Source of the DNA: CALECP01 sp964389925
GTDB taxonomy: Bacteria; Chloroflexota; Anaerolineae; Promineifilales; Promineifilaceae
Direction: 5' to 3'
NCBI GenBank assembly: GCA_964389925.1
Contig: CAYMGE010000024.1
Location: 1-64,000 of the forward strand
DNA length: 64,000 nucleotides
Below are positions 36,312 to 45,662 of the stretch, in pieces; positions within the stretch are counted from its first letter, which is position 1; each line of letters begins with the position of its first letter. Under the pieces are notes generated by a model that saw only the letters and a list, made by a program, of their open reading frames with translations, was not told where the DNA came from and searched no databases. The position numbers and the translations under genes were made by a program.

Positions 36312-39300
36312 TTAGTCACGACGTAACCATGAGGCAGTGGCAGCCGTTAGCAAGCCAACTGCCAGCAGCGCCCACAGTGACGCGCCCGCCATCGTGTGAA
36401 TGCTTCGCGTTGTGACCGCCGTTGGGACAGTGCTTGTTGTGACGGTAATATCGGCCGAAACCTCCCCAGCCCCAACATCCACCAAAACCTCATTCGTCTG
36501 CACATACCCGTCATGAATCACGCGGAAGTTAAAGCGACGATACGGCACTTGGCTAAACTCATAGCGACCATTTTCGTCCGTCTCTGTACATTCAGCGACC
36601 AGCCCTTGCGTCGTCACCAAGCAAACATCGACACCTTCAACGGCCGACGCGCTGCGCGATGGCGGGGCAAGCGAGACGATCCCGTTCACAATCGACTCTG
36701 GCGTGGGACTTCTGCGCTGCACCCAGACGGAGAGCGGAATTTGCTGCACCGCGCCGTAGAGCGGGTTCGCGCTTGTCCCTTCAATCGTCACGATTGCCGT
36801 ATGGAAACCGGGAGCCAACCCCGCGCCCAGCACTCGGATGCCAAGTGTGTTGTGATCGCCGCTGCCCGTTAATGGGCCACCCGAATTGGGGGAGAAAACA
36901 ACCCACGGCTGTGAGGCGGACGCTTGCCACGTCAGGCTGCCGTTGCCGAGTGCCTTGATGTTCAGTCGCTTGACCTCGCTCAGGAAGTTGGTGTCCTCCG
37001 TCGTCATGAAGTCGTAGTTAAGATAGGTCGAGAGCTGTCCCGGACGTTCTAGCTCAACACCGGGCGGCGCGAAGTGTGTGCCTTCATAAGGATTGTCGGG
37101 CTTGACGCTCATGTAGAGTGCCTCGTTGACATTCGGCCGATCATTCACATCACACGGATCCGTCCCCGCAACCGCAATCTCCTCGCCGTCGCCAAACCCG
37201 TCATCATCGCTATCGAAGACGGTTGGAATTGTCCCTTGCAGGTACTCGTCCAAGTTGGAGAGGCGGTCGTTGTCGAAATCGGCCGATGCGTTCAAAATCC
37301 CATACCGCGCTGCCCAATCGTCGGGAATGCCATCCCCGTTGTCATCGACACCATCGGTCAGCACAATCGTCATCGGCTCCGAGAAGCCGCTGATCGAGCC
37401 AATCGTGTGTCGCAAGCCGCCAAGCAGATTGTAGGAGCGCACGGCGACGCGATACGTTCCCGCTGGCAATTCACTCAACTCAAAGCTGGTCACATCGCCC
37501 ACATCGAGGTTTGGATTGCCTTCAAGGGCAGGCGTGCCAGCGTAGGAACCAGCGCACCCGTTCGCCCATGAGAGCAAATAGCCGTCGCCAAATGCAGGCA
37601 GCCATGTTGCAGCTAGCGTTTTGCCCGTGCCGACGCTTACGCTGTCCATGACGGGGGTTGTGAGCAAGGTGGCTGAATTTGAGCCGGGAATGATGCTGAC
37701 TTCGGCCGAACACGCGCTCACATTGCCACTCGCATCAATCGCCCGCACACATGCCGTCGCCTCAACCCCTTCGAGTTGCGCGATCAGATGCACCTGCTCA
37801 CGGGTTGGATGGGTCAACAGCGGATCGGACGGCGCGACGTTGAGAATGCGCTCCCGATAGCCGCTCGGCGTGTCGAGTGACGGGCTGCTGTAAACCACCT
37901 CGTACTGGCTCAAGTCAGCCTCACCGTTGCGATTCCAGCTAATGATTAGCCCGTCATCATTTTGATCCTGCGTGCGAATGTGAACGCTTGCTGGCACAGC
38001 GGGGGGAGTCGTATCGTCATAGACAAACGTACCCGGCGAGTAGGCGAACGTCGAGCCGTAAATCGGATGGTCGATCCGCGCCATGACGCGATAGGTGTCG
38101 CTGGCTAGCGCGGTCGGTGTCCAATCATAGCTGCCCGGCACAGGTTCGAGATTGATCGCAAACGGAATCGCGGCGGTCGGCGTGATGACCGTGCCACCCT
38201 GCACATTGGCCTGATACTCATCCTCCGCCACATAGAAAAGATGCACCTGCGACGACGTATCCGCATTGTCCGCTTGCCACGTGATTTGCGTCGGCGACGT
38301 GAGCGGCGTACTGCCGTTGCCCGTCGTCAACTCAAGCGTCGGCGGCAAGCTGTTGAGCGCGTACATGACGCTGTAATTCTCGTTGCCCGTCACGCCGTCG
38401 AGCGTCAACTGCCAATCCCCCGCGTCGGGAGCGGAGACGGTAAACAAAACCCCCGTTTGATCGAGCGTAAACGAGACCGTCGTATCCGCATCGACATCGA
38501 CGCTCTGCACAGAGCCGGGCGTGATTAGGTCAGTATTGACCAACGCCATCACCGACTGTCCCGCTGGGGTCAGCAAATCGACATCGGGCAGCGTCGTCTC
38601 CGACCATGCGGCGGTGAACATCGCTTCGCCCATGTCGGGGGCGATGTTAAAGGTACAGGTGACACCTGATGCAATGGTTGGGCAAGCCCCATCGACGCTG
38701 CCGCCGTCGTAGAGCAGATTTCGGCCGAGCAATGAAACAGGCGCATTCGGCACAAAGGCAGCCCGCGACCCGCCAAACTGATCGATGAGCTGACGGTCGC
38801 CGTCGCCGATGAAGAAATCGACCTGCACGCCCGACCCGATCAACTCGCTGCCGCGTGAGCCGACAAATACACCAATTGTGAACTCCATCACCTGTAATTT
38901 GCCCTGCACGCCCCAGACCAGTTCGGTGCAATCCTCGTTCTCGCAGAACTGCCCAAACGAGACATCAACCGAAATTGTGATGTTTTGACGCGGCAGTTCA
39001 ATGCCAAAGAATTGACCGATTTCCCCTTGATCGATGTGGAACTGTGCGCCGACCATGCCCGTGAAGTGCATGTCGTTGTTGTCGGGCAGCCACGGGTACG
39101 GCGCGGGATCGCCCCACCCTTGACCGCGCCACAGGTGGATTTGCGCGAATCCTTCAAACCATTCCTGATAGCCGATTTCGACGCGCAGCAAGATGTCGAG
39201 CGGATTCCAGCCAACGGTGAGCGACCCGCTTGCGTCGAGTGTGCCGACGACGGTTGCGCCGCCGCTAAAGCTGAATTGACCGCGTGTGTCGATGGTGATT

Positions 39301-42300
39301 TCGCCAGAGATGTCGCTGAGAATCGCGCCATCGGCCGTCGAGAACGTCACGCCGAGCGTAATCACGGCATAATCCTGTGGCACGATGTCCACGCGCCCAC
39401 TCAACGAGGTCAAGATCAACCCGCTTGATCCGACAGGGATACCGGGCGGATGGGCATTAAATTCAAGCGCGACGGTACGCAGTTGGGTTTGGCAAAGCAA
39501 GAACTCAGCCTTGAGGCTGGGGCCTTCACCGCCGACCTGTTCGCCCCCGTTTGCACCATCGCCCATCGTCGGAATGGCGATTTCGGCCTCACCGCGAATA
39601 ACGACAACTTCGGTAGGGTCGGTTGGCCCTTCGGACGCGGGACACGCCTCACGCGAAACGGAAACTTCTGCATCAAACGCTTCAAAGTTGAAATCCGCGC
39701 TAAAGTCAGGCGCAAGTTGGCGCAGTTGTGCTGAGTCGGGATGGTCGTTGGAGTAGACCTGCAAGTGACCTGCCGAACGCATCATCACTGTGCCAGCCTC
39801 TTGGCTGATGTCGATGTCGGGCATGTCCCACTGCTCATTTGTAAAGCTGTTGGCGTTGGTCAGTGTGATGCAGCTTTCACCGTCGCAACGGTCTGTGTCA
39901 ACGGGTTGGACAATCGAGCGAATCGGCTTGTACGCGCCGCCCATCTCCGCGCTTTGGTGAATCGTCGCGTCGGCGAGACGCAGTTCGATCACGCGCACGT
40001 CGCTCGGCTGATGGACGACATGGCTGGCAGGTTCAGCCAAGAAGTGATCGTGTGAGCGCAGCACCATGCTGGCGACTTCCATGTGATCGGGGATGGTGGG
40101 GGTTTCGGCCGAAAATTCAAACCGTCGCTGGTCATAATCCGCCGCAACCGTCCATGTCGTGCTGAACGGCACGTCGTAGCTGTTCGGCGCAGACGAAATG
40201 CTGACCGTCCCGCTATCACTGCTCGTCACACTGCGACTAGCGATGTCGATGACGCTGTTGTTGCTGATCGACGGCCACGCCGCGTGACCCGCTTCACCGA
40301 CCTGTCCACCATTATTCCAGCCATACGGCTCGATGTTGCGGTCGCCCGCGCTGTGGGGCAGCACTTCACCGTTGACAATGTTCATGCGCCCTTCGTTCCA
40401 GTTGCCAAACGCCTCTAAGTAGCGTCCGTGATAGAGGTTGACAGTATCGTTGTAGAAGTAGGCGGAACGTGCGCTCATTTCACGATAGGACGGTCCCATG
40501 ATCGCGCCGAACCCTTCTGGCCCCCCGATAATCTCAATGGCGGTTCCTGTCACACAAACCGACCCTTGCGCGACGGGAATGAGCGTCTCGCTGGGTGCTT
40601 GCTGCATAGATATTGGCACACTATCGCTCGGTGTGCCGATCAGGGGCATCCCCAACTGCTCGTTATCGGTGCAGAAGTCGTAGCTGCTGCTGCCATACTC
40701 TTCAACAGTCGGCGTAAAGTCAAAGCCGCCTTCGCTAAAAATCCGCACATCACCGACTGTCTGCACACTGGTTGCGGGGATGCTAGGGAGCGGTGCTTCA
40801 CGGAAAAGTGTCGGGTGCGGGTAGAACAGGGGTTGGCACGCCTCAAAGCGTTCGGCGTAGTAGTAACCGCTGGGGCAGGCGATCAGGTCGATGTCGATGT
40901 CAATGCACTGCACGGCTCCATCGTTGCTGATGCAGCCCAAAATTCCGTGCGGCACAGCCAGCCCCCATACCTCTGTCTGGATTGTGCGGACTTCCGCCTT
41001 GACGACATATTCGAGACGACCATTTGACCCATAAGGCCCTTCGGCGGGGTAGCCATCACCAGCGACGGCGGCGGCGAAACGATTTTCTGGTGTGCGCCCC
41101 GTCGATTGTGGGAAGAGGCGAATGTCGCCCATCGCCAGCGCGTTGGGTGCGCTCACCTTCACGTAGAGGTTTGTGCTGGGTTCAACTTCAAAGGTGAAGA
41201 TGTCGGCGTAGCTCTCAAACGTCGCAATCGTCTGAGGGTTGCTGATTGGGGATGGATTGGCGAGCGCACGACCGCGCACGTACTCGATGCGGTAGTCGCT
41301 GTCGTCGGGTGCGTCTGAGTCTCGGCCGACGACGACCGTTTCGGTCAGGCCATCGGGCAGCCCAGTGTTGCTGATGGCGATGTAGTTGAAGCCGTTGCCG
41401 CCCTGCACGTTGTTGTCACCAAAAACGTTGTAGCCGCCGATTTCGTAATTTGTCCGCATGTTGAGCGGCACTTGACGGCTCAAAACGGGTTGATTCATGT
41501 CGTCAACGGGCATGGCGACCACGCCGTACCAATCTTCGGAACCAAGCGGGTCGGAGAGAGTGTAGCGGTGTTCGGTTCGGCCGAAAACGCCCCCCGACTC
41601 ACTCGGCACGACGCTAAACCGTTCCCCATTGATACCGATAAACGGCGCATCATACTCGATGTAAAGCATCACCTCGCGTCCGCTGAACGAACAGCCCGAA
41701 TCGGCATCAACTGGCGTTGTGACGAAAAGCACATCGTCGCAAGCGTTCGGCTCAAATGTCAACACCGCCGCGTCGCCCCCATACCATCCCTCGATCATGC
41801 TAACTGGCAAACCGATTTCCATCTCAACATCGGTAAATGGAACGGCCGTACAGTTCTCGCCGCCGTGATAGTAGTTGTAGCAGTCGTAGTTGTTCTTATC
41901 TCCTACGGTGACGATGCCAGACGCATGACCCGTCGCTACGTGATTATCGAACGTATCGAAGACCTGTGCCTCAAGCTCAAATCCGTACAGGTCGCCTTTC
42001 AGCAGTAGCGTTGCCGCCGTGATGGTCGCCCCATTGGGCAGCGTTGGCAGTTGATCGAACGTCAATTCGCTCGTGCCGTCATAGCGCACCATTACGTCAA
42101 ATTCGGGTGTTAGGCGCAAACTGTCCTCGATGTGAAAGCCATCGCCGTCTAGCGGATCGATGGGGCAAAATACAACACCCGCCGAATCGACATACTCTGG
42201 CTCAACTGTGCCGCATAGTTCATTGGCGAATGTGGTCGGCCGAACGCTGACATAAGCATCGCTATCGTCAGGAATAGCGACAACCGCACGCGCCACGTCG

Positions 42301-42386
42301 TAAGCGTGTGGGCGTGCGGAAGCGGTGCTGGCGAGCATGATGATGCCTACCACCAGCAAAATTGGAAGTGCAATAAGTCGTTTCAT
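36312..42386 (-). CDS. Very large secreted surface protein
   Basis: Exported protein of 2024 residues starting at ATG 42386 with AAGGAG 7 bases upstream and a signal peptide ending near ASTASARP. The long N-terminal part is beta-rich and unrecognised. Later come a fibronectin-III domain (SVHIRTQDQNDDGLIISW), thrombospondin type-3 or EF-like calcium repeats (DDNGDGIPDDW, DFDNDRLSNLDEY, DSDDDGFGDGEE), a BACON-like Ig domain (LTWQASASQPWVVFSPNSGG) and a carboxypeptidase-regulatory-like domain (TETDENGRYEFSQVPY). The C terminus ends PTAVTT, a hydrophobic helix and SWLRRD. It is probably a calcium-stabilised adhesin or matrix protein held at the surface. An in-frame start at 42485 and a 9-codon leader ORF (42495-42466) precede it. 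Confidence 0.85.
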   Translation of the reverse strand: MKRLIALPILLVVGIIMLASTASARPHAYDVARAVVAIPDDSDAYVSVRPTTFANELCGTVEPEYVDSAGVVFCPIDPLDGDGFHIEDSLRLTPEFDVMVRYDGTSELTFDQLPTLPNGATITAATLLLKGDLYGFELEAQVFDTFDNHVATGHASGIVTVGDKNNYDCYNYYHGGENCTAVPFTDVEMEIGLPVSMIEGWYGGDAAVLTFEPNACDDVLFVTTPVDADSGCSFSGREVMLYIEYDAPFIGINGERFSVVPSESGGVFGRTEHRYTLSDPLGSEDWYGVVAMPVDDMNQPVLSRQVPLNMRTNYEIGGYNVFGDNNVQGGNGFNYIAISNTGLPDGLTETVVVGRDSDAPDDSDYRIEYVRGRALANPSPISNPQTIATFESYADIFTFEVEPSTNLYVKVSAPNALAMGDIRLFPQSTGRTPENRFAAAVAGDGYPAEGPYGSNGRLEYVVKAEVRTIQTEVWGLAVPHGILGCISNDGAVQCIDIDIDLIACPSGYYYAERFEACQPLFYPHPTLFREAPLPSIPATSVQTVGDVRIFSEGGFDFTPTVEEYGSSSYDFCTDNEQLGMPLIGTPSDSVPISMQQAPSETLIPVAQGSVCVTGTAIEIIGGPEGFGAIMGPSYREMSARSAYFYNDTVNLYHGRYLEAFGNWNEGRMNIVNGEVLPHSAGDRNIEPYGWNNGGQVGEAGHAAWPSISNNSVIDIASRSVTSSDSGTVSISSAPNSYDVPFSTTWTVAADYDQRRFEFSAETPTIPDHMEVASMVLRSHDHFLAEPASHVVHQPSDVRVIELRLADATIHQSAEMGGAYKPIRSIVQPVDTDRCDGESCITLTNANSFTNEQWDMPDIDISQEAGTVMMRSAGHLQVYSNDHPDSAQLRQLAPDFSADFNFEAFDAEVSVSREACPASEGPTDPTEVVVIRGEAEIAIPTMGDGANGGEQVGGEGPSLKAEFLLCQTQLRTVALEFNAHPPGIPVGSSGLILTSLSGRVDIVPQDYAVITLGVTFSTADGAILSDISGEITIDTRGQFSFSGGATVVGTLDASGSLTVGWNPLDILLRVEIGYQEWFEGFAQIHLWRGQGWGDPAPYPWLPDNNDMHFTGMVGAQFHIDQGEIGQFFGIELPRQNITISVDVSFGQFCENEDCTELVWGVQGKLQVMEFTIGVFVGSRGSELIGSGVQVDFFIGDGDRQLIDQFGGSRAAFVPNAPVSLLGRNLLYDGGSVDGACPTIASGVTCTFNIAPDMGEAMFTAAWSETTLPDVDLLTPAGQSVMALVNTDLITPGSVQSVDVDADTTVSFTLDQTGVLFTVSAPDAGDWQLTLDGVTGNENYSVMYALNSLPPTLELTTGNGSTPLTSPTQITWQADNADTSSQVHLFYVAEDEYQANVQGGTVITPTAAIPFAINLEPVPGSYDWTPTALASDTYRVMARIDHPIYGSTFAYSPGTFVYDDTTPPAVPASVHIRTQDQNDDGLIISWNRNGEADLSQYEVVYSSPSLDTPSGYRERILNVAPSDPLLTHPTREQVHLIAQLEGVEATACVRAIDASGNVSACSAEVSIIPGSNSATLLTTPVMDSVSVGTGKTLAATWLPAFGDGYLLSWANGCAGSYAGTPALEGNPNLDVGDVTSFELSELPAGTYRVAVRSYNLLGGLRHTIGSISGFSEPMTIVLTDGVDDNGDGIPDDWAARYGILNASADFDNDRLSNLDEYLQGTIPTVFDSDDDGFGDGEEIAVAGTDPCDVNDRPNVNEALYMSVKPDNPYEGTHFAPPGVELERPGQLSTYLNYDFMTTEDTNFLSEVKRLNIKALGNGSLTWQASASQPWVVFSPNSGGPLTGSGDHNTLGIRVLGAGLAPGFHTAIVTIEGTSANPLYGAVQQIPLSVWVQRRSPTPESIVNGIVSLAPPSRSASAVEGVDVCLVTTQGLVAECTETDENGRYEFSQVPYRRFNFRVIHDGYVQTNEVLVDVGAGEVSADITVTTSTVPTAVTTRSIHTMAGASLWALLAVGLLTAATASWLRRD

Positions 42387-42554
42387 CTTAATCTCCTTGT
42401 GGATAGTTTGGTTGTTCATTGAATCGCTACGGTCATGTCGCGTGATGGAGGGTAGTTTGTAATTGTCAGGGCGGTGTGTGTGCATTCAATAACATCGTTA
42501 TCTCCTTGTTTGGTCGTGTTGTTTAGTCGATGTGCTGACATTATTGACGGGTAT

Positions 42555-42604
42555 CGTTCCAAGCTCGTTCCAGCATGGAACGGGAACGTCTCAAGAGCAT
42601 CCCA
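42555..42604 (+). promoter_or_regulatory. SARP-like heptamer operator
   Basis: Direct heptamers CGTTCCA (42555), CGTTCCA (42566), CGTCTCA (42587) and CATCCCA (42598) start 11, 21 and 11 bases apart, so they lie on one face of the helix. The last overlaps the expected -35 position of the promoter at 42620. It is the predicted binding site of a BTAD/SARP-type regulator, perhaps the one encoded just downstream. Confidence 0.6.
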
Positions 42605-42619
42605 AGCGTAGAATCAGGT

Positions 42620-42625
42620 TATAAT
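42620..42625 (+). promoter_or_regulatory. -10 box of a leaderless gene
   Basis: TATAAT ends 6 bases before the ATG at 42632, so transcription would begin at or within a base or two of the start codon. No ribosome-binding site is present, which fits a leaderless mRNA. Confidence 0.6.
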
Positions 42626-42631
42626 CGCAAG

Positions 42632-45631
42632 ATGACCAAACTTACATTGCGCTTGCTGGGGAAGTTTGCCGCGAGTGTAGACACACAAGAAATTGAGTTT
42701 GCAACCGACAAGGTGCGCGGGTTGCTAGCGTTTTTGGCTGTTGAGGCGGACAAGGCGCATACGCGAACGCAGTTGGCGACATTATTATGGGGCGATTGGG
42801 ACGACAAGGGGGCGAAGGCCAATCTGCGTAAATCGCTGTTTCGGCTCAAAAAGGGGTTGGGCGCGTTGGCGGATGAGTTGCTGACGATTTCTCGCAGTAG
42901 CATCGAATTTCATGCCGAACACGCCGAAATCGACCTCCACCAATTCAACCGACTCGCCCAAAAAGACGACATCGCTTCCCTCACCGCTGCCGCCACACGC
43001 TATCACGGCAACTTGCTGGCTGGATTGGAGGTCGAAGACGCGCCCGAGTTCAACGAGTGGCTAACCGTTCAGCGCGAAAACCTGCATCAGCAATACCTCG
43101 CCCTGCTCTATCAACTCGGCGAACTGCACTTGGCGCAGGCAAATTACACGGCGGCGCAATCGCTAGCGCAGGAGCAGTTAGCTTTAGAAAGCTGGCGCGA
43201 GGGAGTGCATCGTCAGTTGATGCGCGTTTTTGATGCACAGGGACAGCGTGCAAACGCATTGGCGCAATACGATCAGTGCCGCGAAATTTTGGAGCAGGAG
43301 CTTGGGGTTGCGCCATCGGCCGAAACGGAAAAACTCGTCGCCGCCATTCGCGGTGAACAACTGCTCACCACTCATCTGCACAACTTCACGGCGGTCGCCA
43401 CCCCATTTATTGGGCGCGAGGCCGACATCAATCGCGTCATTGCGCGGCTCAATTCGGCCGATGTGCGCCTCATCACCCTGCTCGGCCCCGGCGGCATTGG
43501 CAAAACACGGCTGGCTATTGAAGCACTGCAACGCAGCATGGGCAATCGCAGTGCCTACTTTTTACCCCTGCACACCGTCACCACCCAAGATGGCGTCTGG
43601 CAACTGCTGGCTGAACAGCTTGAAGTCAAGCCAAAGCCCTACACCTCTGTCAACGATGCGGTCGTGCGCTTCCTGCGCGACCGCGCACCGCTGCTCGTCT
43701 TCGACAACTACGAACAGTTGTTACCCGACACAAGCTGTATTGAACGGCTGCTGACCGTTGTACCAGACGTGCAGATTTTGGTGACGAGTCGTGCGCCGCT
43801 TAACTTGCGTGCGGAGTGGCGACTGCCGCTGGACGGGTTGGCGGTTCCGCCAGAAGGGGATCGCGTAGGTGTGGCGTTGGGGGAATTTGCAGCGATTGAT
43901 CTGCTGGTGCAGACGGGTCAGCAGGTACGACCAGATATTGTGATTTCGGCCGATAACGCCCCCCACCTCATCCGCATCTGTCGCGCACTCGCTGGGATGC
44001 CGCTGGCACTGGAAATGGCGGGAAGCTGGCTTAACCTGTTCACGCCAGCGCAGTTGGTCGCCCAAATCGAGCAGAATCTCGACTTTCTGGTTGCGACGCG
44101 CAACGATATGCCAGAACGACACCGCAGCTTGCGGGCTGTCTTTGACTATGCGTTGGCGCAGTTGAATTCGGCCGAACGCGAGCTATTGGGACAGTTAACC
44201 GTCTTTCACGGCAGCTTCTCGATGCACGCGATCATTGCCATTTTGCCCGCCTCGCCGTTGGCTATCAGCAAGCTCATCGACCATGCGTTGCTGCAACGGC
44301 GCAGTGACCATCGCTTTGGATTGCATCCCGTCTTGGATGCTTTTTTGCGTGAGGATGGGTTGAGATCGGCCGATGCACCCTCTCAACAAGAGCTATGCAA
44401 ACGACACAGCCACTTCTATCTGACACACTTGAGCGAACAGGGCGCAATGTCGAGCGCAACCTTCACAACCATTCGCCGCGACATAGACAACATCCGCGCC
44501 GCATGGCATGATGCGATCCAGCGCAAGGACAGCCAACTGTTGAGCAGCGCAATGGCGGGGCTTGCGACGCTCTACTTGCAACTGGGCTATTTTCGTGAAG
44601 GAGTTGCCATGTTTGCTGCGGTCAGCTTGGAGCCGGGTTACACACAGGCGCAAGCCCAATTGGAGCAAGCCAAATTCCTGCACTACTCTGGCGATCTCGG
44701 CAACTCGATAGCCCTCTATCAAACGATCATCGCTGAGAACCAAGACGAGGATTTGGTCGCTGAGGCACGCGGCCTGTTGGGGTTTGTCTATGGCGTGATA
44801 AACAACCACTCTGCTGGGTTGGAACAAGGTGAAAAGCTGTTGGCGTATGCTCGGCAACGCAATAATCAATTGCAGCTTTGCAAAGCATTGAATTTACTGG
44901 GCAGCATCTATTCGCGCACGGCACAAATACCATTGGCACAAGCTGCTTTTGAGGAAGCGTTACCCATTGTGCGCCAGCTTGACGATCATGACACCTTCTC
45001 TCGAACCGCTGCGGGGCTGGCTTTTTTGTATAGAGAGTTGGCAGAATTTGAAAAAGCGTCTGCAATTGCCCAAGAGGGGCTGTCGGCCGATGAAGCTGCT
45101 GGACACCTAGAGGGCATCGTCTTACACAATCTTGCAATCGGCTTGATCCAGACAAACGTGGGCAACTTGTCAAGCGGCATAGACAACTTACAAACAGCAC
45201 GCCAAATCGCGGAAGAGAGCGAGATGACACACTACGTCTGCTATGCGTTGTATTCTATGTCTATCAACTACTTGCAAACGGGTGCGCTAGACAAGGCCGA
45301 GACGCTTTCGACCCGCTCACTCACCATTGCGAAGATGCTGCGGATCCCACAATTTATGGGTCATAACTTGAATATGCTGGCGCAGATTCAGTTGCGGCGC
45401 GGCGACTTGCCTCAAGCGCGGCGGCTATTGAAACAGGGGATGCAGATTGTAGACGAGCAAGAATTGCCACGAGTACAAGCGCGATTGCTCACAACGCTTG
45501 GCGAGCTTGCACTGGCTGAAAACAATAGCGACTTGGCGCGTCAGTTGTTGACAGACGCAATGGCGATATTGCAAAAGTTCCAACTGCGTGTCTACATGCC
45601 GCGCGCGCAAATGTTGCTCGCACAGTGTTAG
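42632..45631 (+). CDS. BTAD-STAND-TPR transcriptional activator
   Basis: SARP-like regulator of 999 residues. Residues 1-95 are a winged-helix DNA-binding domain (LRLLGKFAASVDT, THTRTQLATLLW-like block, GAKANLRKSLFRLKKGL). Residues about 100-250 are the bacterial transcriptional activation domain (LAQEQLALESWREGVHRQLM, ILEQELGVAPSAET). The STAND/NB-ARC ATPase has Walker A GPGGIGKTRL near 286 and Walker B LLVFDNYEQLL near 353, with VTSRAPLNLRAEW after it. TPR repeats fill residues about 640-999. It is a close paralogue of the protein at 56504, nearly identical in the DNA-binding region. Heptamer operators upstream suggest autoregulation and control of the convergent FAD monooxygenase (inference). 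ATG 42632 is favoured by the leaderless promoter; 42575 is the longer alternative. Confidence 0.92.
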   Translation: MTKLTLRLLGKFAASVDTQEIEFATDKVRGLLAFLAVEADKAHTRTQLATLLWGDWDDKGAKANLRKSLFRLKKGLGALADELLTISRSSIEFHAEHAEIDLHQFNRLAQKDDIASLTAAATRYHGNLLAGLEVEDAPEFNEWLTVQRENLHQQYLALLYQLGELHLAQANYTAAQSLAQEQLALESWREGVHRQLMRVFDAQGQRANALAQYDQCREILEQELGVAPSAETEKLVAAIRGEQLLTTHLHNFTAVATPFIGREADINRVIARLNSADVRLITLLGPGGIGKTRLAIEALQRSMGNRSAYFLPLHTVTTQDGVWQLLAEQLEVKPKPYTSVNDAVVRFLRDRAPLLVFDNYEQLLPDTSCIERLLTVVPDVQILVTSRAPLNLRAEWRLPLDGLAVPPEGDRVGVALGEFAAIDLLVQTGQQVRPDIVISADNAPHLIRICRALAGMPLALEMAGSWLNLFTPAQLVAQIEQNLDFLVATRNDMPERHRSLRAVFDYALAQLNSAERELLGQLTVFHGSFSMHAIIAILPASPLAISKLIDHALLQRRSDHRFGLHPVLDAFLREDGLRSADAPSQQELCKRHSHFYLTHLSEQGAMSSATFTTIRRDIDNIRAAWHDAIQRKDSQLLSSAMAGLATLYLQLGYFREGVAMFAAVSLEPGYTQAQAQLEQAKFLHYSGDLGNSIALYQTIIAENQDEDLVAEARGLLGFVYGVINNHSAGLEQGEKLLAYARQRNNQLQLCKALNLLGSIYSRTAQIPLAQAAFEEALPIVRQLDDHDTFSRTAAGLAFLYRELAEFEKASAIAQEGLSADEAAGHLEGIVLHNLAIGLIQTNVGNLSSGIDNLQTARQIAEESEMTHYVCYALYSMSINYLQTGALDKAETLSTRSLTIAKMLRIPQFMGHNLNMLAQIQLRRGDLPQARRLLKQGMQIVDEQELPRVQARLLTTLGELALAENNSDLARQLLTDAMAILQKFQLRVYMPRAQMLLAQC

Positions 45632-45662
45632 CCACGCCGTTGGGGTATTGTTGCACTGTCAA

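Noticed and set aside
40083..41027. Long plus-strand frames opposite the giant surface protein
   Set aside because: These are antisense shadows of the minus-strand gene; composition and motifs fit only the minus strand.
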